Shown piece by piece: positions 9,461 through 18,637 of a stretch of DNA of 64,000 nt. The DNA comes from Oscillospiraceae bacterium (GTDB lineage: Bacteria; Bacillota; Clostridia; Oscillospirales; Ruminococcaceae): the NCBI GenBank assembly GCA_017550285.1, contig JAFZPP010000040.1, positions 153,886 to 217,885 on the forward strand. Reading direction: 5' to 3'. The notes below the pieces were generated by a model that worked only from the letters and a program-made list of their open reading frames with translations, was not told where the DNA came from and did not search any database. The translations under genes were made by a program, and so were the position numbers. Each line of letters starts with the position of its first letter. The stretch's first letter is position 1.

Positions 9461-11395
9461 TTATTTTGCCTTCGTTGCGACCTCTGTGATCAGTTTATTG
9501 AAGACATCGTCGAGCTTGAGGCAGCCTAGCTCTCCCTCCTTGCGGGAGCGGACGGTTACGCCGTTCTCCTTGACCTCATTGTCACCGATGATGAGCATAT
9601 ACGGAATGCGGTCGAAGCGGGCATTCTTGATCTTGGTACCGATGTTTCTGTCCTCGGTATCAACCGTCACGCGCATACCGGCAGCGGTGAGCTTGTCAGC
9701 GAATGCCTGTGCATATGCAGCATGCTCCTCACCGATCGGCAGCAGACGAACCTGCTCCGGTGCAAGCCAGAGCGGCAGCACGCCGGAATATTTCTCGAGC
9801 ATGTAAGCAAGGGTACGCTCAAAGCAGCCGAGCGAGGTTCTGTGAATGATATACGGCAGCTTCTTCTGACCGTCCTTATCAATATAGTACATGCCGAATT
9901 TCTCAGCAAGCAGCATGTCGATCTGGATTGTGACAAGCGTGTCTTCCTTGCCAAAGACGTTCTTATACTGGATATCGAGCTTCGGACCGTAGAATGCAGC
10001 CTCGTCAATACCGATCTCATAATTGAGTCCGAGATGATCGAGGATCTTGCCCATGGTATCCTGTGCGATGTTCCACTGCTCCGCGGTACCCTCATACTTG
10101 TTCTTCGGGTTTGCCGGATCCCACTGGGAGAAACGGAAGGTGCAGTCCTCGAGCAGACCGACCGTATCAAGCATATACTTTGCCATTTCGAGACAGAACT
10201 TGAATTCCTCCTCGAGCTGATCCGGACGGATGATGAAATGACCCTCGGAGATCGTGAACTGACGGACACGGATCAGACCGTGCATTTCGCCGCTGTCCTC
10301 ATTGCGGAAGAGTGTCGAGGTCTCGGTCAGGCGCATCGGCAGCTCCTTATAGGAGCGCTGCTTGTTGAGGAAGACCTGATACTGGAACGGGCAGGTCATC
10401 GGACGGAGCGCAAAGCATTCCTTCTCCTCATCATGCGGATCGCCCATGATGAACATACCGTCGAGATAGTGATCCCAGTGACCGGAAATCTTATAGAGAT
10501 CGCGCTTTGCAAAGAGCGGGGTCTTCGTGAGCTGACATCCCTTGGACTGCTCATAGTCCTCAACCCAGCGCTGGAGCAGCTGAATGACTCTTGCGCCCTT
10601 CGGCAGCATAATCGGCAGACCCTGACCGATATAATCGACCGTTGTGAAGTAGCCGAGCTCTCTGCCGATCTTGTTGTGATCGCGGTTCTTTGCCTCCTCG
10701 AGCATATCGAGATGCTCCTTGAGCTGCTCCTTCTTCGGGAATGCAACGCCGTAGACACGGGTGAGCTGCTTGTTGTTCTGATCGCCCTTCCAGTAAGCGC
10801 CGGTGCAGGAGGTCAGCTTGAATGCTTTGACCAGACCGGTCGCAAAGAGGTGCGGACCGACGCAGAGATCAGTATATTCGCCCTGCTTGTAGAAGCTGAT
10901 TGTTTCGCCCGCGGGGAGCTCCTCAATGAGCTGCACTTTATAGGTTTCGCCGCGCTCCTGCATCAGCGCAATCGCCTCATCCTTCGGCAGCGTGAAGCGC
11001 TCGATGCGCAGATTCTCCTTGACAATCTTCTTCATCTCGGCTTCGAGTGCGGTCAGCGTATCGGCATTGAACGGCTTTTCGGTATCGAAATCATAGTAGA
11101 AGCCGCGGTCGATTGCCGGACCGATTGTCAGCTTGACCTCGGGGAACAGACGCTTTGCAGCCTGTGCGAGAATATGTGCAGCGGTGTGATTGAAAATATG
11201 TCTGCCTTCCTTGTCCTCAAAGGTGAGGAGCTTGACCTCTGCATCGGCAGTCAGCTCGGCGGTGAGGTCGGCAGGCTGACCGTTCACTAGCGCCGCAATA
11301 TGCTCGCGCTCGATGACGCCTGCTTCCTTTGCGGCATCGTAGACGGTGACAGGGGCAGCGCCTTCAAAGCTGCCGTTTGCAAATGTAATCTTCAT
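9461..11395 (-). CDS. thrS: Threonyl-tRNA synthetase
   Basis: Class II synthetase of 644 residues, the usual bacterial length; it charges tRNA(Thr) in the cytoplasm. Domains in order: N-terminal TGS domain (1-60), editing domain with HTAAH near residue 75, catalytic core (about 240-530, including the RNEDSGEMHGL region), and a C-terminal anticodon-binding domain. I start it at 11395, where GGAGGG precedes MKITFANG; the frame extends further upstream without a ribosome site. It is preceded by a T-box leader, so expression responds to uncharged tRNA(Thr). Confidence 0.97.
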   Translation of the reverse strand: MKITFANGSFEGAAPVTVYDAAKEAGVIEREHIAALVNGQPADLTAELTADAEVKLLTFEDKEGRHIFNHTAAHILAQAAKRLFPEVKLTIGPAIDRGFYYDFDTEKPFNADTLTALEAEMKKIVKENLRIERFTLPKDEAIALMQERGETYKVQLIEELPAGETISFYKQGEYTDLCVGPHLFATGLVKAFKLTSCTGAYWKGDQNNKQLTRVYGVAFPKKEQLKEHLDMLEEAKNRDHNKIGRELGYFTTVDYIGQGLPIMLPKGARVIQLLQRWVEDYEQSKGCQLTKTPLFAKRDLYKISGHWDHYLDGMFIMGDPHDEEKECFALRPMTCPFQYQVFLNKQRSYKELPMRLTETSTLFRNEDSGEMHGLIRVRQFTISEGHFIIRPDQLEEEFKFCLEMAKYMLDTVGLLEDCTFRFSQWDPANPKNKYEGTAEQWNIAQDTMGKILDHLGLNYEIGIDEAAFYGPKLDIQYKNVFGKEDTLVTIQIDMLLAEKFGMYYIDKDGQKKLPYIIHRTSLGCFERTLAYMLEKYSGVLPLWLAPEQVRLLPIGEEHAAYAQAFADKLTAAGMRVTVDTEDRNIGTKIKNARFDRIPYMLIIGDNEVKENGVTVRSRKEGELGCLKLDDVFNKLITEVATKAK

Positions 11396-11438
11396 GAAAA
11401 ATCCCTCCGTTTTGATGTTGGTTCGGATCGGGGCAATC

Positions 11439-11683
11439 AAAAAACCCGCACTCCGAACAGTTTGCAGCTGTTCGGGGTACGGGTTTGTCCACTGTTATAT
11501 ATGGTACAAACGCGCACGGTTCCACCCGAGCGTTTCCTCATTCCCATTGACATTCGCAGCAGCGGTGGTACCGGAAAAGAGATCATCGGATGCCTTTCAG
11601 CGGGTCAGCATCCTCTCTGTCAGATGAGCGCTCCTTTGCGACATATCCTCTGCTTTCGTATGCGAAAGCCTCTGATTGATTTC
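11439..11683 (-). promoter_or_regulatory. T-box leader of thrS
   Basis: Read on the minus strand, the leader holds the T-box core CTCGGGTGGAACCGTG (11515-11530). An intrinsic terminator follows at 11439-11486, with arms ACCCGTACCCCGAACAG and CTGTTCGGAGTGCGGGT and then TTTTTT. In family terms uncharged tRNA(Thr) stabilises the antiterminator and allows readthrough. A GGTACCACCGC segment (near 11565) contains an ACC triplet that could be the threonine specifier, but I could not fold stem I well enough to prove it. Confidence 0.9.
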
Positions 11684-11712
11684 ATTATACGCAAATGTGC
11701 GGGATTTGTCAA
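11684..11712 (-). promoter_or_regulatory. thrS promoter
   Basis: Minus strand TTGACA (11707-11712), 17 bp, TATAAT (11684-11689): consensus sigma-A type, just before the T-box leader. From here to 12036 I see no gene, only an AT-rich spacer with a TATAAT at 12003-12008 for the next gene. Confidence 0.85.
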
Positions 11713-12075
11713 GACGTTTCGGCAGATTTTGCGATTTTCGTGATTTTGCACAGATTTCTGTATGTGTCATGTCCTGCAAAGACGCATCTGAAAGTCTGCA
11801 AACTGAAAGAAGCAACCCGATTTCAGCGCAAGATATGAGAAATAAAGGTGAAAGATTTGTGAAATTTCTGAAATTTGTATCTATCGTGCGATTTTGAGAC
11901 CACGATATATAGCGGATTTTACCTTAATTCATGACTATATTGCCCAGAAAAATCGCTTCGCAATAATTGCATTATTTTCAGCATCGTTTCAGGGACAGGG
12001 GGTATAATGAGAACAGCCAAAGGGATTTGATCCTGTATGAGGGTCACAGCTTACCATACAGAAAGGATGAAAACT

Positions 12076-14208
12076 ATGAGAAATAAAAAGAAAACAGCAG
12101 GTGCGGCGATTGCTGCATCTGCAATGGCGCTTGCCCTGACGGTGCCGGTTTTCGCAGCAGTAAAGGGCGACGTCAACGGCGACGGCAAATTCGGCACAGC
12201 AGATGCAGTTGCACTCTGCAAGTATCTCGTCACCGAGGGCAAGCTCAAGGATGCCTCCGCTGCTGATTACAACAGCGACGGTGTAATCAATGCGGCTGAC
12301 CTGACGCTGATGAAGCGCGAGCTGATGACACCGTCAACGCCCGAGCAGCCGGAGACACCTGAAAATCCGGATACCCCCGAAACACCGGAGACGCCGGAAA
12401 CACCGGAGAATCCGGAAGTTGATCCCGCATCCGAAAATCTGGTCGCAGCGATCACGTTCGCAGACAAAGCCGTCACGCTGAAAAATGCCGCAGGCAATGA
12501 AGTCTCCGCGGACAAGGCAGAGAATGTTACCGTCAAGGACGGCACAGTCGTAACGGTCACGCAGCCCGGCGAAATTGATCTCGACGGCAGCTGCGCAAAC
12601 GGTCAGGTCTGCGTCAATGTAGACAAGACCGCGTATCCGGAAGGACAGGTTACGCTGAATCTCCGCGGTCTGACGCTGACGAACACTGCCGATTCGCCGA
12701 TCTATGTCGCGTCTATCGCAGAGGAATGCGTCATCACCGTCAAAAAGGATACCGTCAATACAATCACTGACGGCACCGATTATACAAATGCAGATGAGAA
12801 CTCCGGCGCAATTTATTCCTGCGAAGACCTCAAATTCAAAGGCAAGGGCACGCTGATCGTCAACGGCAAATGCACCGACGGCATCGTCTCCAAGGATGAT
12901 ATCAAAATCTGGAACGGCGATATTCAGGTCAACGCTGTGGACGACGGCATCCGCGGCAAGGATTCCGTCCGCATCGGCGATCCGGATGCAACCGATAACT
13001 ACGAATCGCTCAAGATCACCGTCAAGACCGAAAAGGGCGACGGCATCAAATCGACAAGCACCACAACCGCAAAATCCGACGGCACGCCTGTCAATCAGGG
13101 CTTTGTCCGCATCAACGGCGGCACGGTCAGCATCGAATCCTATCTGGACGGCATCCAGGGCGAGCAGGCAGTCGAGATCAACGGCGGCGATATTTCGATC
13201 AAGACCTATACCGGCTCCTTGTTCACCGGCAGCGGCGCCGGCGGTCAGCAGCAGCAGGGCGGCTGGGGCGGTCCCGGCGGCGGCATGGGCATGGACGGCA
13301 ATGCAAGCAAGACCGATGTCTCCGCAAAGGGCATCAAGGCAGTCGGCATCTTTGACGAAGCCGGCACCACATGGCAGAGCGCAGGTGATATCACTGTTAC
13401 GGGTGGTCATATCACGATTGATTCCTCTGACGATGCACTCCACTGCGGCGGCAGCCTGACGCTGACCGGCGGCGAATTCACAATCGCAACCGCAGACGAC
13501 GGCTTCCATGCAGATCACAATGTCACGATCGGCACAAAGAACGCCGGCACCTATGACGATGTGCAGATTTATATTTCCAAGTGCTATGAGGGCGTAGAGG
13601 GTGTCTATATCTATCAGTACAGCGGCACCGTCTATATCGTCTCGACCGACGACGGCTACAATGCAGCCGGCGGCGCAGACAACTCCGGCAACGGTAACCA
13701 GAATCCGTGGGGCGGCGGCTTCATGAGCTCGTCCTTCGGTGAACTGAATCTCGCCGGCGGTCTGGTCGTGGTCAATTCCGCAAACGGCGACCATGATGCA
13801 TTCGATTCCAACGGAAATATCAATATCACCGGCGGCATCTATCTCTGCAACGGTCAGGAACCGCTTGACTGCGGCGACGGCGGCAGCTACAGCATCAACC
13901 AGACCGGCGGCACCTATCTCAGCATGACCGCAGGCAATACAAATCTCGCAACGACCTATACCATTAAGGACAAGGACGGCAAGGCTGTCGCAACATTCAA
14001 GAGTGCAGCAGGTTCGCCGGGCATCTCCTCGAAGGACAGCTCGACTGCATATTCCGGTACGTCGGTCTCCGGCGGTACGGAAATTCTCGCTGACTGCCCT
14101 TACGGTGTCACACTCGGCGGCACGGTCTCCGGCGGCACACAGATCACCGCAGCACCGTCCAGCGGCGGCGGTCCCGGCGGCGGCAGACAACCCGGCATGG
14201 GCTGGTAA
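12076..14208 (+). CDS. Secreted dockerin protein with Cthe_2159-type beta-helix
   Basis: A 710-residue exported protein. It has a basic start and hydrophobic signal peptide (to about residue 28, ending VFAAV). A type I dockerin follows (about 30-85; calcium loops DVNGDGKFGTAD and DYNSDGVINAAD). Next come a linker of Pro/Glu/Thr repeats (about 90-125) and a long repetitive domain (140-690) of the Cthe_2159 carbohydrate-binding type, a right-handed beta-helix known to bind pectic polysaccharide. Gly-rich inserts lie near residues 390-410 and at the C-terminus. The N-terminal dockerin position is unusual, since most are C-terminal. ATG 12076 is chosen because AAAGGATG lies just upstream. It is likely a cell-surface or cellulosome component acting on plant pectin; that role is inferred. 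Confidence 0.88.
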   Translation: MRNKKKTAGAAIAASAMALALTVPVFAAVKGDVNGDGKFGTADAVALCKYLVTEGKLKDASAADYNSDGVINAADLTLMKRELMTPSTPEQPETPENPDTPETPETPETPENPEVDPASENLVAAITFADKAVTLKNAAGNEVSADKAENVTVKDGTVVTVTQPGEIDLDGSCANGQVCVNVDKTAYPEGQVTLNLRGLTLTNTADSPIYVASIAEECVITVKKDTVNTITDGTDYTNADENSGAIYSCEDLKFKGKGTLIVNGKCTDGIVSKDDIKIWNGDIQVNAVDDGIRGKDSVRIGDPDATDNYESLKITVKTEKGDGIKSTSTTTAKSDGTPVNQGFVRINGGTVSIESYLDGIQGEQAVEINGGDISIKTYTGSLFTGSGAGGQQQQGGWGGPGGGMGMDGNASKTDVSAKGIKAVGIFDEAGTTWQSAGDITVTGGHITIDSSDDALHCGGSLTLTGGEFTIATADDGFHADHNVTIGTKNAGTYDDVQIYISKCYEGVEGVYIYQYSGTVYIVSTDDGYNAAGGADNSGNGNQNPWGGGFMSSSFGELNLAGGLVVVNSANGDHDAFDSNGNINITGGIYLCNGQEPLDCGDGGSYSINQTGGTYLSMTAGNTNLATTYTIKDKDGKAVATFKSAAGSPGISSKDSSTAYSGTSVSGGTEILADCPYGVTLGGTVSGGTQITAAPSSGGGPGGGRQPGMGW

Positions 14209-14253
14209 ACCGGAAAAACTGCGTTCCCCGTTTCAATCCATACAGTGAATCAT

Positions 14254-14294
14254 ACATGCATCTCCGATCCCCTTCCGGAGATGCATGTTTTTTT
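14254..14294 (+). terminator. Terminator after the dockerin/beta-helix gene
   Basis: ACATGCATCTCCG pairs with CGGAGATGCATGT around ATCCCCTTC, followed by TTTTTTTG. Confidence 0.85.
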
Positions 14295-14405
14295 GCGCCC
14301 CGACATATGGATAGCATACGGGATATACAGTGTCGCCGCTTCAAAAGCCGCTGGGAGCATGAGATCCCCCGCACACTGCCGGCGTGTGTCGAAGCGCGGC
14401 GTTTC

Positions 14406-14434
14406 TTGACAATTCTGCGAGCTTATGCTATAAT
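14406..14434 (+). promoter_or_regulatory. Promoter of the CDF transporter and acyltransferase genes
   Basis: TTGACA (14406-14411), 17 bp, TATAAT (14429-14434). No terminator is visible before 18558, so it may drive 14500-18557. Confidence 0.8.
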
Positions 14435-14499
14435 ATAAGTTGGTTTTTTACGCGGTCAGGGCTGACCGTGTATTCCGCTTCCCGATTATGGAGGTAACT

Positions 14500-15615
14500 A
14501 TGAAACAACAAACCAGCCGCACCGGCGAGATCATACGGGTCAGCTTCTGCGGCATTGCAGTCAACCTGTGTCTTGTCATTTTCAAGATGATTGTCGGGCT
14601 GACGGCACATTCCATTGCAGTCATTCTCGATGCGGTCAACAACCTGAGCGACATGCTCTCCTCGGTCATCACGATCATCGGTGCAAAGCTCGCCGGAAAA
14701 GCCGCCGACCGCAAGCATCCTTACGGACACGGCAGAATCGAATATGTCAGTGCTTCCATTATCGCGCTGCTTGTCCTGCTGGCAGGCTTCGCCTCAATGA
14801 AGGAGTCGATTGTCAAGCTGATTCACCCCGTTGAGACAAAGCACACTGTCTTCTCGATCATCATTCTGCTTGCGGCGACCGCATCCAAAATTATCCTCGG
14901 CAAATATTATCAGAAAAAAGGCGGCGAGCTCAATTCCGAATCGCTGACGGCTTCCGGCACAGACGCGCTTTTTGACGCGGTGATTTCTGCCGCAACGCTG
15001 ATTGCCGCAGTCATCAGCATGACAGTCGGCTGGAATCTCGAAGGACTGCTCGGCATTGTCATCTCGCTGTTCATCCTGCGCGCAGGCTATGAGATCATCA
15101 CCGAAACGATGAATCACATCATCGGCATCCGCGCGGACGATGATTTCACGGCGCAGATCAAATCCTGCATCTGTGCCAATCCGGATGTGCACGGCGCCTA
15201 TGACCTGATTCTGCATAATTACGGACCGGAAAAATATTTCGGCTCGGTGCATATCGAAGTCGATGATAACCTGTCCGCGCGTGAGATCGACGCGCTGTCG
15301 CGCTCGATTGTGCCGGAGATTTATCAGGAATTCGGCGTTCTGCTGACAATCGGCATCTACGCGACGAATACGCACAATGACACTGCGGTGCAGATTCGGG
15401 AAACCGTCCGGCACGTTGTCGGGCAGTATCCGGAGATTCTGCAAATGCACGGCTTCTATGTCGAGGAAGCAGCGCGTGCAGTCTCCTTTGACATCATGCT
15501 CGACTACGAAATCGAAAACACTTCGGATATCACCGCGGCACTCAGCAGCGAGTTGACGGAGCGTTTTCCGGAGTATCAGTTCTTCATCAACATCGACCGC
15601 GATTTCAGCGAATAA
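14500..15615 (+). CDS. Cation diffusion facilitator family transporter
   Basis: A 371-residue cation/proton antiporter that exports divalent metals (Zn, Fe, Mn or Cd in relatives). The N-terminal half has about six membrane segments with metal-site signatures: DAVNNLSD in TM2, HPYGHGRIEY at the TM2-TM3 loop, and TDALFDA in TM5, where both positions are Asp, as in FieF/Mn-type members. The C-terminal third (about 210-370) is a cytoplasmic ferredoxin-like domain, longer than usual. GGAGG is six bases before ATG 14500. Metal specificity cannot be read from sequence. The MBOAT gene follows after 24 bp. Confidence 0.9.
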   Translation: MKQQTSRTGEIIRVSFCGIAVNLCLVIFKMIVGLTAHSIAVILDAVNNLSDMLSSVITIIGAKLAGKAADRKHPYGHGRIEYVSASIIALLVLLAGFASMKESIVKLIHPVETKHTVFSIIILLAATASKIILGKYYQKKGGELNSESLTASGTDALFDAVISAATLIAAVISMTVGWNLEGLLGIVISLFILRAGYEIITETMNHIIGIRADDDFTAQIKSCICANPDVHGAYDLILHNYGPEKYFGSVHIEVDDNLSAREIDALSRSIVPEIYQEFGVLLTIGIYATNTHNDTAVQIRETVRHVVGQYPEILQMHGFYVEEAARAVSFDIMLDYEIENTSDITAALSSELTERFPEYQFFINIDRDFSE

Positions 15616-15639
15616 AAAATACGGATTAGGAGGCTGCAC

Positions 15640-17193
15640 ATGGTTTTCAGCAGCTTTGAATTTTTGCTATGGTTCCTGCCGTTCTGCCTGATTGTGTACA
15701 TGCTGTCACGCAAACGCGCAAAGAACCTCGTCCTGCTGTTTTTCAGCATCGTATTCTATGCCTACGGCGCAAAGGAAACGCCGCTGTACCTCTGGCTGAT
15801 TCTGGCATCTGTTGTGATCAACTGGATCTGCGGCATGCTGATCGGCAGGAAGGACGGGCACAAAAAGCTCTATCTGGCAATCGGTCTGATCTGGGATTTC
15901 GGCAATCTGTTTGTATTCAAATACACGGATTTCTTCATCAGGAATCTCAATCTGCTGCCCGGCGTGGAGCTGCCGCTGACAAACCTGATCCTGCCGCTCG
16001 GCATCAGCTTCTTTACATTCCAGATCGCATCCTATCTGATCGACGTCTACCGCGGCGATGTGAAGGTCGAATACAATCTGATTGACCTCGGCACGTATAT
16101 CCTGCTGTTCCCGCAGCTCATCGCAGGTCCGATCGTGCGCTTTTCGGATGTACAGAAGGAGCTGCATGAACGCAGAACGCGCTCGGATGAATTCATCGAG
16201 GGCGTACAGCTGTTCATCATCGGTCTCGGACGCAAGGTGCTGCTTGCGAACATGCTCGGCGGACTGTGGAGCGATTTGCAGGCGGTCGGCTACGATTCGA
16301 TTTCGACGCGCGCGGCATGGCTCGGCATTATTGCCTACAGCATGCAGCTTTATTTCGATTTCTCCGGTTATTCGCAAATGGCAATCGGTATGGGTCTGAT
16401 GTTCGGTTTCCACTTCCCGCAGAATTTCAATCACCCGTATATTTCGACGTCCATGACGGAATTCTGGCGCCGCTGGCACATGACCCTCGGCACATGGTTC
16501 CGCGAATACATCTACATTCCGCTCGGCGGCAACCGCAAGGGCAAAAACCGCATGTACCTGAATATGCTCACCGTCTGGGCACTGACCGGCTTCTGGCACG
16601 GTGCCGACTGGAATTTCATCCTCTGGGGACTGCTGCTCTTCGGTCTGATGACACTGGAAAAAGCAAAGATCGGCAAGGTGCTGAACGAGAAAAAATGGCT
16701 CGGTCATCTGTACATGCTCTTCTGGATTCCGATTTCATGGCTGCTCTTTGCAATCTCCGATATGAAGCAGCTCTGTATTTATTTTGCAAAGCTCTGGGGC
16801 TTCGGCGGCAAGGCGCTGATGCCGACCGACTATGTCAAATACTTCGGCACCTACGGCAAATGGCTGATTATCGGTCTGATCTTCTGCACGGCGGTACCGG
16901 AAAACCTGTTCAAAATGATGAAGAACCGCCACAAATACCAGTTCGGGCAGTTCTTCTGGGTACTGGAAACACTGGCTGTGATTATCCTGTCAGTCTGCTT
17001 CAAAAAGTGGCTCTGGCTGCTGTTTATCGTACCGGTGATCGCGCGCGAGCTGCTCTATAACAACATGCCGAAGAAGAACCGTCCGGTATTCAGTCAGGTC
17101 TTCTGGATTCCGGAGCTGGCAATCGTACTCGGCGCATCCATCTACTGCATCTACAGGGGCATGAATGATCCCTTCCTGTACTTCCGGTTCTGA
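15640..17193 (+). CDS. MBOAT O-acyltransferase (AlgI/DltB-like)
   Basis: A 517-residue polytopic membrane protein with roughly 11 helices. AlgI-type motifs are present: FFTFQIASYLIDVYRG, then FWRRWHMTLGTWFREYIYIP, and the conserved histidine in FWHGADW (His320). Such proteins pass acyl groups, usually acetyl, across the membrane to an extracellular partner that modifies a polysaccharide. The next gene is an SGNH hydrolase with one membrane anchor, the usual partner, so the pair probably acetylates a surface glycan; the target is unknown. AGGAGG precedes the ATG. Confidence 0.92.
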   Translation: MVFSSFEFLLWFLPFCLIVYMLSRKRAKNLVLLFFSIVFYAYGAKETPLYLWLILASVVINWICGMLIGRKDGHKKLYLAIGLIWDFGNLFVFKYTDFFIRNLNLLPGVELPLTNLILPLGISFFTFQIASYLIDVYRGDVKVEYNLIDLGTYILLFPQLIAGPIVRFSDVQKELHERRTRSDEFIEGVQLFIIGLGRKVLLANMLGGLWSDLQAVGYDSISTRAAWLGIIAYSMQLYFDFSGYSQMAIGMGLMFGFHFPQNFNHPYISTSMTEFWRRWHMTLGTWFREYIYIPLGGNRKGKNRMYLNMLTVWALTGFWHGADWNFILWGLLLFGLMTLEKAKIGKVLNEKKWLGHLYMLFWIPISWLLFAISDMKQLCIYFAKLWGFGGKALMPTDYVKYFGTYGKWLIIGLIFCTAVPENLFKMMKNRHKYQFGQFFWVLETLAVIILSVCFKKWLWLLFIVPVIARELLYNNMPKKNRPVFSQVFWIPELAIVLGASIYCIYRGMNDPFLYFRF

Positions 17194-17209
17194 GAAAGGA
17201 GGACTTTTT

Positions 17210-18214
17210 ATGCAGCTCACGCAATCGAATAAATCAGTCCTCGCGCTCGTCTTTACCGTGCTGTTTCTCATAACCGGCAGACTGTTCGTCTGGAAGCCGG
17301 ACAAGGGCAGCAATCTCCAGCAGAACAATCCGAACGGCATGGTCGCGGAGATGAACCAGACATCCGGTCTGATGCAGACTACAACAGAAACCACCACAAC
17401 AACGACGACCACCGAAACCACCACCACGACCACCACCGCATTCAGCGGATTTGAGCTCGTACCGCCGGATTATATCTTCACCTATGATCCGGACAGCGGC
17501 GTCCGCTACAATCCGGATACCGTTCCGGCGACAGGCGGTATGACAACGACCGAAACGACCGCCGTCACCGTGACAACCGCTGCGGAAACCGAACCGCCGG
17601 AAACAACAACCGAAGCGCCGCAGACCACGGCACCCGCACCCGCCGCACCTGCCGGATATTTTAACGATGTCCTGTTCATCGGCGATTCGCGGACCGTCGG
17701 CATCGCATCCTACAGCCCGATTGAAGGTGCAACCTATTTTGCGACGGTCGGTCTGAGCACCTATCAGATTGATACTGCCGTCAGCGAGGTGCCCGGCACG
17801 GAAGGACAGACCTTCGCGCAGGTCCTCGGCGCAAAGAAATACGGCAAAATCTATATCATGCTCGGCATCAATGAGATCGGCATGAGCTTCGACCAGACCA
17901 TGCAGAATATGGATGCGCTGATTGCAAGAGTACAGCAGGCAAATCCGGGCGCCAAGATTATCCTCATGGCAAATCTGCATGTCGCTGCTCACCGCCATTA
18001 CAATGACGCCGTTGTCAACAATACGAACATCAACAATTTCAATGCGCTGCTCGCAGCAAAGGCAGATAACAAATCCGTCTTCTATCTCGACGTCAATCCG
18101 GTCTTTGACGATGCAAACGGCTGCCTCGACGCACAGTACACCAGCGACGATACGCACCCTTATGCAAAGTATTATGTCACATGGTCGGAGTGGCTGCAAA
18201 ATCACGTATTCTGA
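17210..18214 (+). CDS. Membrane-anchored SGNH/GDSL hydrolase-fold protein
   Basis: A 334-residue protein with one N-terminal membrane segment (about 9-26). A Thr-rich, probably extracytoplasmic linker (about 55-150; runs of Thr at 17388-17445) precedes an SGNH domain (about 152-334). Catalytic blocks are visible: GDSRTVG with Ser160, GINE, and DDTHP with Asp313 and His316. It starts 16 bp after the MBOAT gene with GGAGG at the right distance. The context suggests it receives acyl groups from the MBOAT partner and esterifies a surface polymer, or removes them; sequence alone does not decide. Confidence 0.88.
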   Translation: MQLTQSNKSVLALVFTVLFLITGRLFVWKPDKGSNLQQNNPNGMVAEMNQTSGLMQTTTETTTTTTTTETTTTTTTAFSGFELVPPDYIFTYDPDSGVRYNPDTVPATGGMTTTETTAVTVTTAAETEPPETTTEAPQTTAPAPAAPAGYFNDVLFIGDSRTVGIASYSPIEGATYFATVGLSTYQIDTAVSEVPGTEGQTFAQVLGAKKYGKIYIMLGINEIGMSFDQTMQNMDALIARVQQANPGAKIILMANLHVAAHRHYNDAVVNNTNINNFNALLAAKADNKSVFYLDVNPVFDDANGCLDAQYTSDDTHPYAKYYVTWSEWLQNHVF

Positions 18215-18224
18215 GGAGAATCCT

Positions 18225-18557
18225 ATGAAATCGAATATTCCGAAGGCAACCAAACCGGAACAGAAAACGCAAAAGCAAAAACCGCAGAATCCGGTCATGG
18301 CAAAGATACCGGATGAAATGAAGAATATGGGCAAGCTGACCGCAGTGATTCAGCTGATCGGCTTTCTGATTGTCTTTCTTGCGATCTATCTGCTTCTGCG
18401 CAGGTTCGTGCAATCGCTTCCGCTGCGCATTCTCATTCTGATCGGCGATTATATCGTCACGGCACTGTTCAGCTATATCTTTGTCCGTCCGGCGGCGCAG
18501 AAGCTCGAAAACAAAATCAAGAAAAACAGCAAGCATCCGCAGCCTCGAAAAAAATGA
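18225..18557 (+). CDS. Small membrane protein
   Basis: A 110-residue protein with a basic, Lys/Gln/Pro-rich N-terminus (1-35), two hydrophobic helices (about 43-63 and 68-90) and a basic tail ending PQPRKK. No family recognised. The ribosome site GAGGAGA overlaps the stop codon of the SGNH gene, so it belongs to that operon. Basic ends and two helices suggest cytoplasmic termini; it may be an accessory factor of the acyl-transfer system. Confidence 0.65.
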   Translation: MKSNIPKATKPEQKTQKQKPQNPVMAKIPDEMKNMGKLTAVIQLIGFLIVFLAIYLLLRRFVQSLPLRILILIGDYIVTALFSYIFVRPAAQKLENKIKKNSKHPQPRKK

Positions 18558-18637
18558 TGGAAACGCATTATTTTTATAGTTTTCTGTTCAGCCGCATATC
18601 TGTCAGCCGATTGTCACCGCCGTAAAAGGAGGGTACC

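Noticed and set aside
9722..11290. Long plus-strand frame opposite thrS
   Set aside because: Shadow of thrS with no ribosome site or domain.
12334..14190. 618-codon minus-strand frame opposite the dockerin/beta-helix gene
   Set aside because: Cys/Ala-rich shadow translation of a repetitive gene; no start site support.
17388..17445. ACC/ACA-rich tract considered as a microsatellite or contingency locus
   Set aside because: It encodes a Thr-rich linker with mixed codons, not a uniform repeat likely to slip.
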